5,627 nt of DNA, taken from WOZL01 sp041678645. Lineage in GTDB: Bacteria > Patescibacteriota > Dojkabacteria > SC72. Below the pieces are notes generated by a model. That model saw only the letters and a list, made by a program, of their open reading frames with translations, was not told the origin of the DNA and did no database searches. Position 1 is the stretch's first letter. Each line of letters begins with the position of its first letter. Positions 4,987 to 5,627 of this stretch are shown piece by piece. A program made the position numbers and the translations under genes. Location: contig JBAYNT010000042.1 of assembly GCA_041678645.1 (NCBI GenBank), forward strand, positions 1 through 5,627, written 5' to 3'.

Positions 4987-5627
4987 CTAGAAGAAATTAA
5001 ATATTCTACTTAGACTACCCAGTACACTCTCCATTACTGTATCTGTACTCTTTGGTGTTATCGATGTTACACTACCACTCTCTCCTACATTACCTGCACT
5101 ATCCTTACTTACTACCTTAAAGTGATATACCTTAGAGGGTGTTAGATTACTTACTATTATTACATGCTTAGTCCTCATTTCTCCATCTGTTTGTGTACTA
5201 TATGGATAACCATCATTACCTGCTCCCTCTCCATACAACACTTGGCTTGTAGCTGGCTCATCTGTATCCCAGCTTATTATTAACTGTGCACTTCTACTCC
5301 TATCTGATTGTATATCACTACTCTGTACATCTCCCTCACTCTTTATACCTGATACTAATGGTGGTCTTGTATCTGTTGCTGTTGTGAATGCATACACATC
5401 TGATACTGCTCTATTACCCATTGCATCTACCCCCTCTACTGTTAGTTGATACCCACTATCTGGGTCTAATCCATTTATTTCCATTACATGTTCTCCCTCT
5501 ACTAGCTCCATATCTACCTTGTCTAGGGTCTTACCCTCATTACTGTATCTTACTATACTGTTGATGGCTATATTACTATTCCAGAACACTTCTATGGTTG
5601 GAGTTGGTACCCCTTTCTTCTCTTGGA
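4987..5627 (-). CDS. Fibronectin type III repeat surface protein, C-terminal part
   Basis: The frame is open to the window edge. The GTG at 5587-5589 is an internal Val in a domain strand, not a start, because the upstream codons (PTPTIEVFWNSN) belong to the same FN3 domain. The visible 212 residues hold two FN3-like domains. The first (about 8-84) has the core Trp15, the tyrosine-corner region INGLDPDSGYQLTV (50-63) and a final YAFTT strand. The second (about 89-190) has ISWDTDEPATSQVLYG, the corner VSNLTPSKVYHFKV and SKDSAGN. The TRPP link joins them. The last 20 residues (TDTVMESVLGSLSRIFNFF) form a short amphipathic or hydrophobic tail without LPxTG, so sortase anchoring is not indicated. 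FN3 arrays like these occur in large secreted or surface proteins of uncultured bacteria. The signal peptide and enzymatic or adhesive domains would lie outside to the right. Exact role unknown. Confidence 0.85.
   Translation of the reverse strand, partial: QEKKGVPTPTIEVFWNSNIAINSIVRYSNEGKTLDKVDMELVEGEHVMEINGLDPDSGYQLTVEGVDAMGNRAVSDVYAFTTATDTRPPLVSGIKSEGDVQSSDIQSDRSRSAQLIISWDTDEPATSQVLYGEGAGNDGYPYSTQTDGEMRTKHVIIVSNLTPSKVYHFKVVSKDSAGNVGESGSVTSITPKSTDTVMESVLGSLSRIFNFF

Noticed and set aside
5587..5589. GTG as start codon of the FN3 gene
   Set aside because: The frame continues upstream to the window edge with residues that complete the first beta strand of the same FN3 domain, so the codon is an internal Val.
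1..5627. TGA reassigned to glycine, as in Gracilibacteria and SR1
   Set aside because: No in-frame TGA occurs in any gene, and conserved glycines in the SDR, prs and kinase motifs all use GGN codons.

Overview
This window is AT-rich, gene-dense bacterial DNA. The suggested host is a small-genome bacterium of the Candidate Phyla Radiation (Patescibacteria) or something similar. That placement is inference. It rests on the low GC, the very short intergenic gaps, the near absence of Shine-Dalgarno sites, an archaeal-type peroxiredoxin, a tandem CxxC-x17-CxxC zinc-ribbon protein and a large FN3-repeat surface protein. The code looks standard: no in-frame TGA interrupts any gene, and conserved glycines use GGN codons. 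No TGA serves as a stop either.

Left part (1-2801, all + strand). The end of a Fic/Doc-family gene enters from outside the window. It is followed by three closely spaced genes: an unrecognised single-pass membrane protein, an extended SDR (NAD(P)-dependent epimerase/reductase type) and a multi-Cys peroxiredoxin of the Prx6/archaeal type. Gaps of 17-24 bases suggest one transcription unit. The last two are cytosolic redox enzymes, and the membrane protein has two cysteines in its outer domain.

Middle (2802-3887). The roughly 210-base gap is not empty. Its minus strand encodes the last 53 residues of a sortase, including the catalytic TC motif, cut off by an in-frame stop: a gene remnant. The promoter of the next gene, a DgkA/undecaprenol-kinase-type lipid kinase, lies at the broken end of this remnant and predicts an almost leaderless mRNA. 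Next comes a small protein with two tandem CxxC-x17-CxxC zinc ribbons, with its own likely promoter.

Right part (3891-5627, - strand). prs (PRPP synthase) converges on the zinc-ribbon gene with only 3 bases between the stop codons. Upstream of prs lies the 3' end of a fibronectin type III repeat protein that runs off the right edge. A small hairpin and a good promoter separate the two.

Taken together the genes cover nucleotide precursor supply (prs), lipid-carrier recycling (DgkA type), peroxide defence (peroxiredoxin), the cell surface (FN3 protein, sortase remnant, membrane protein) and a possible toxin (Fic/Doc). I see no RNA gene, CRISPR array, insertion sequence or phage segment, and no convincing multi-gene undescribed system. 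The most interesting items are the sortase relic, the near-leaderless start of the lipid kinase gene and the orphan membrane protein.
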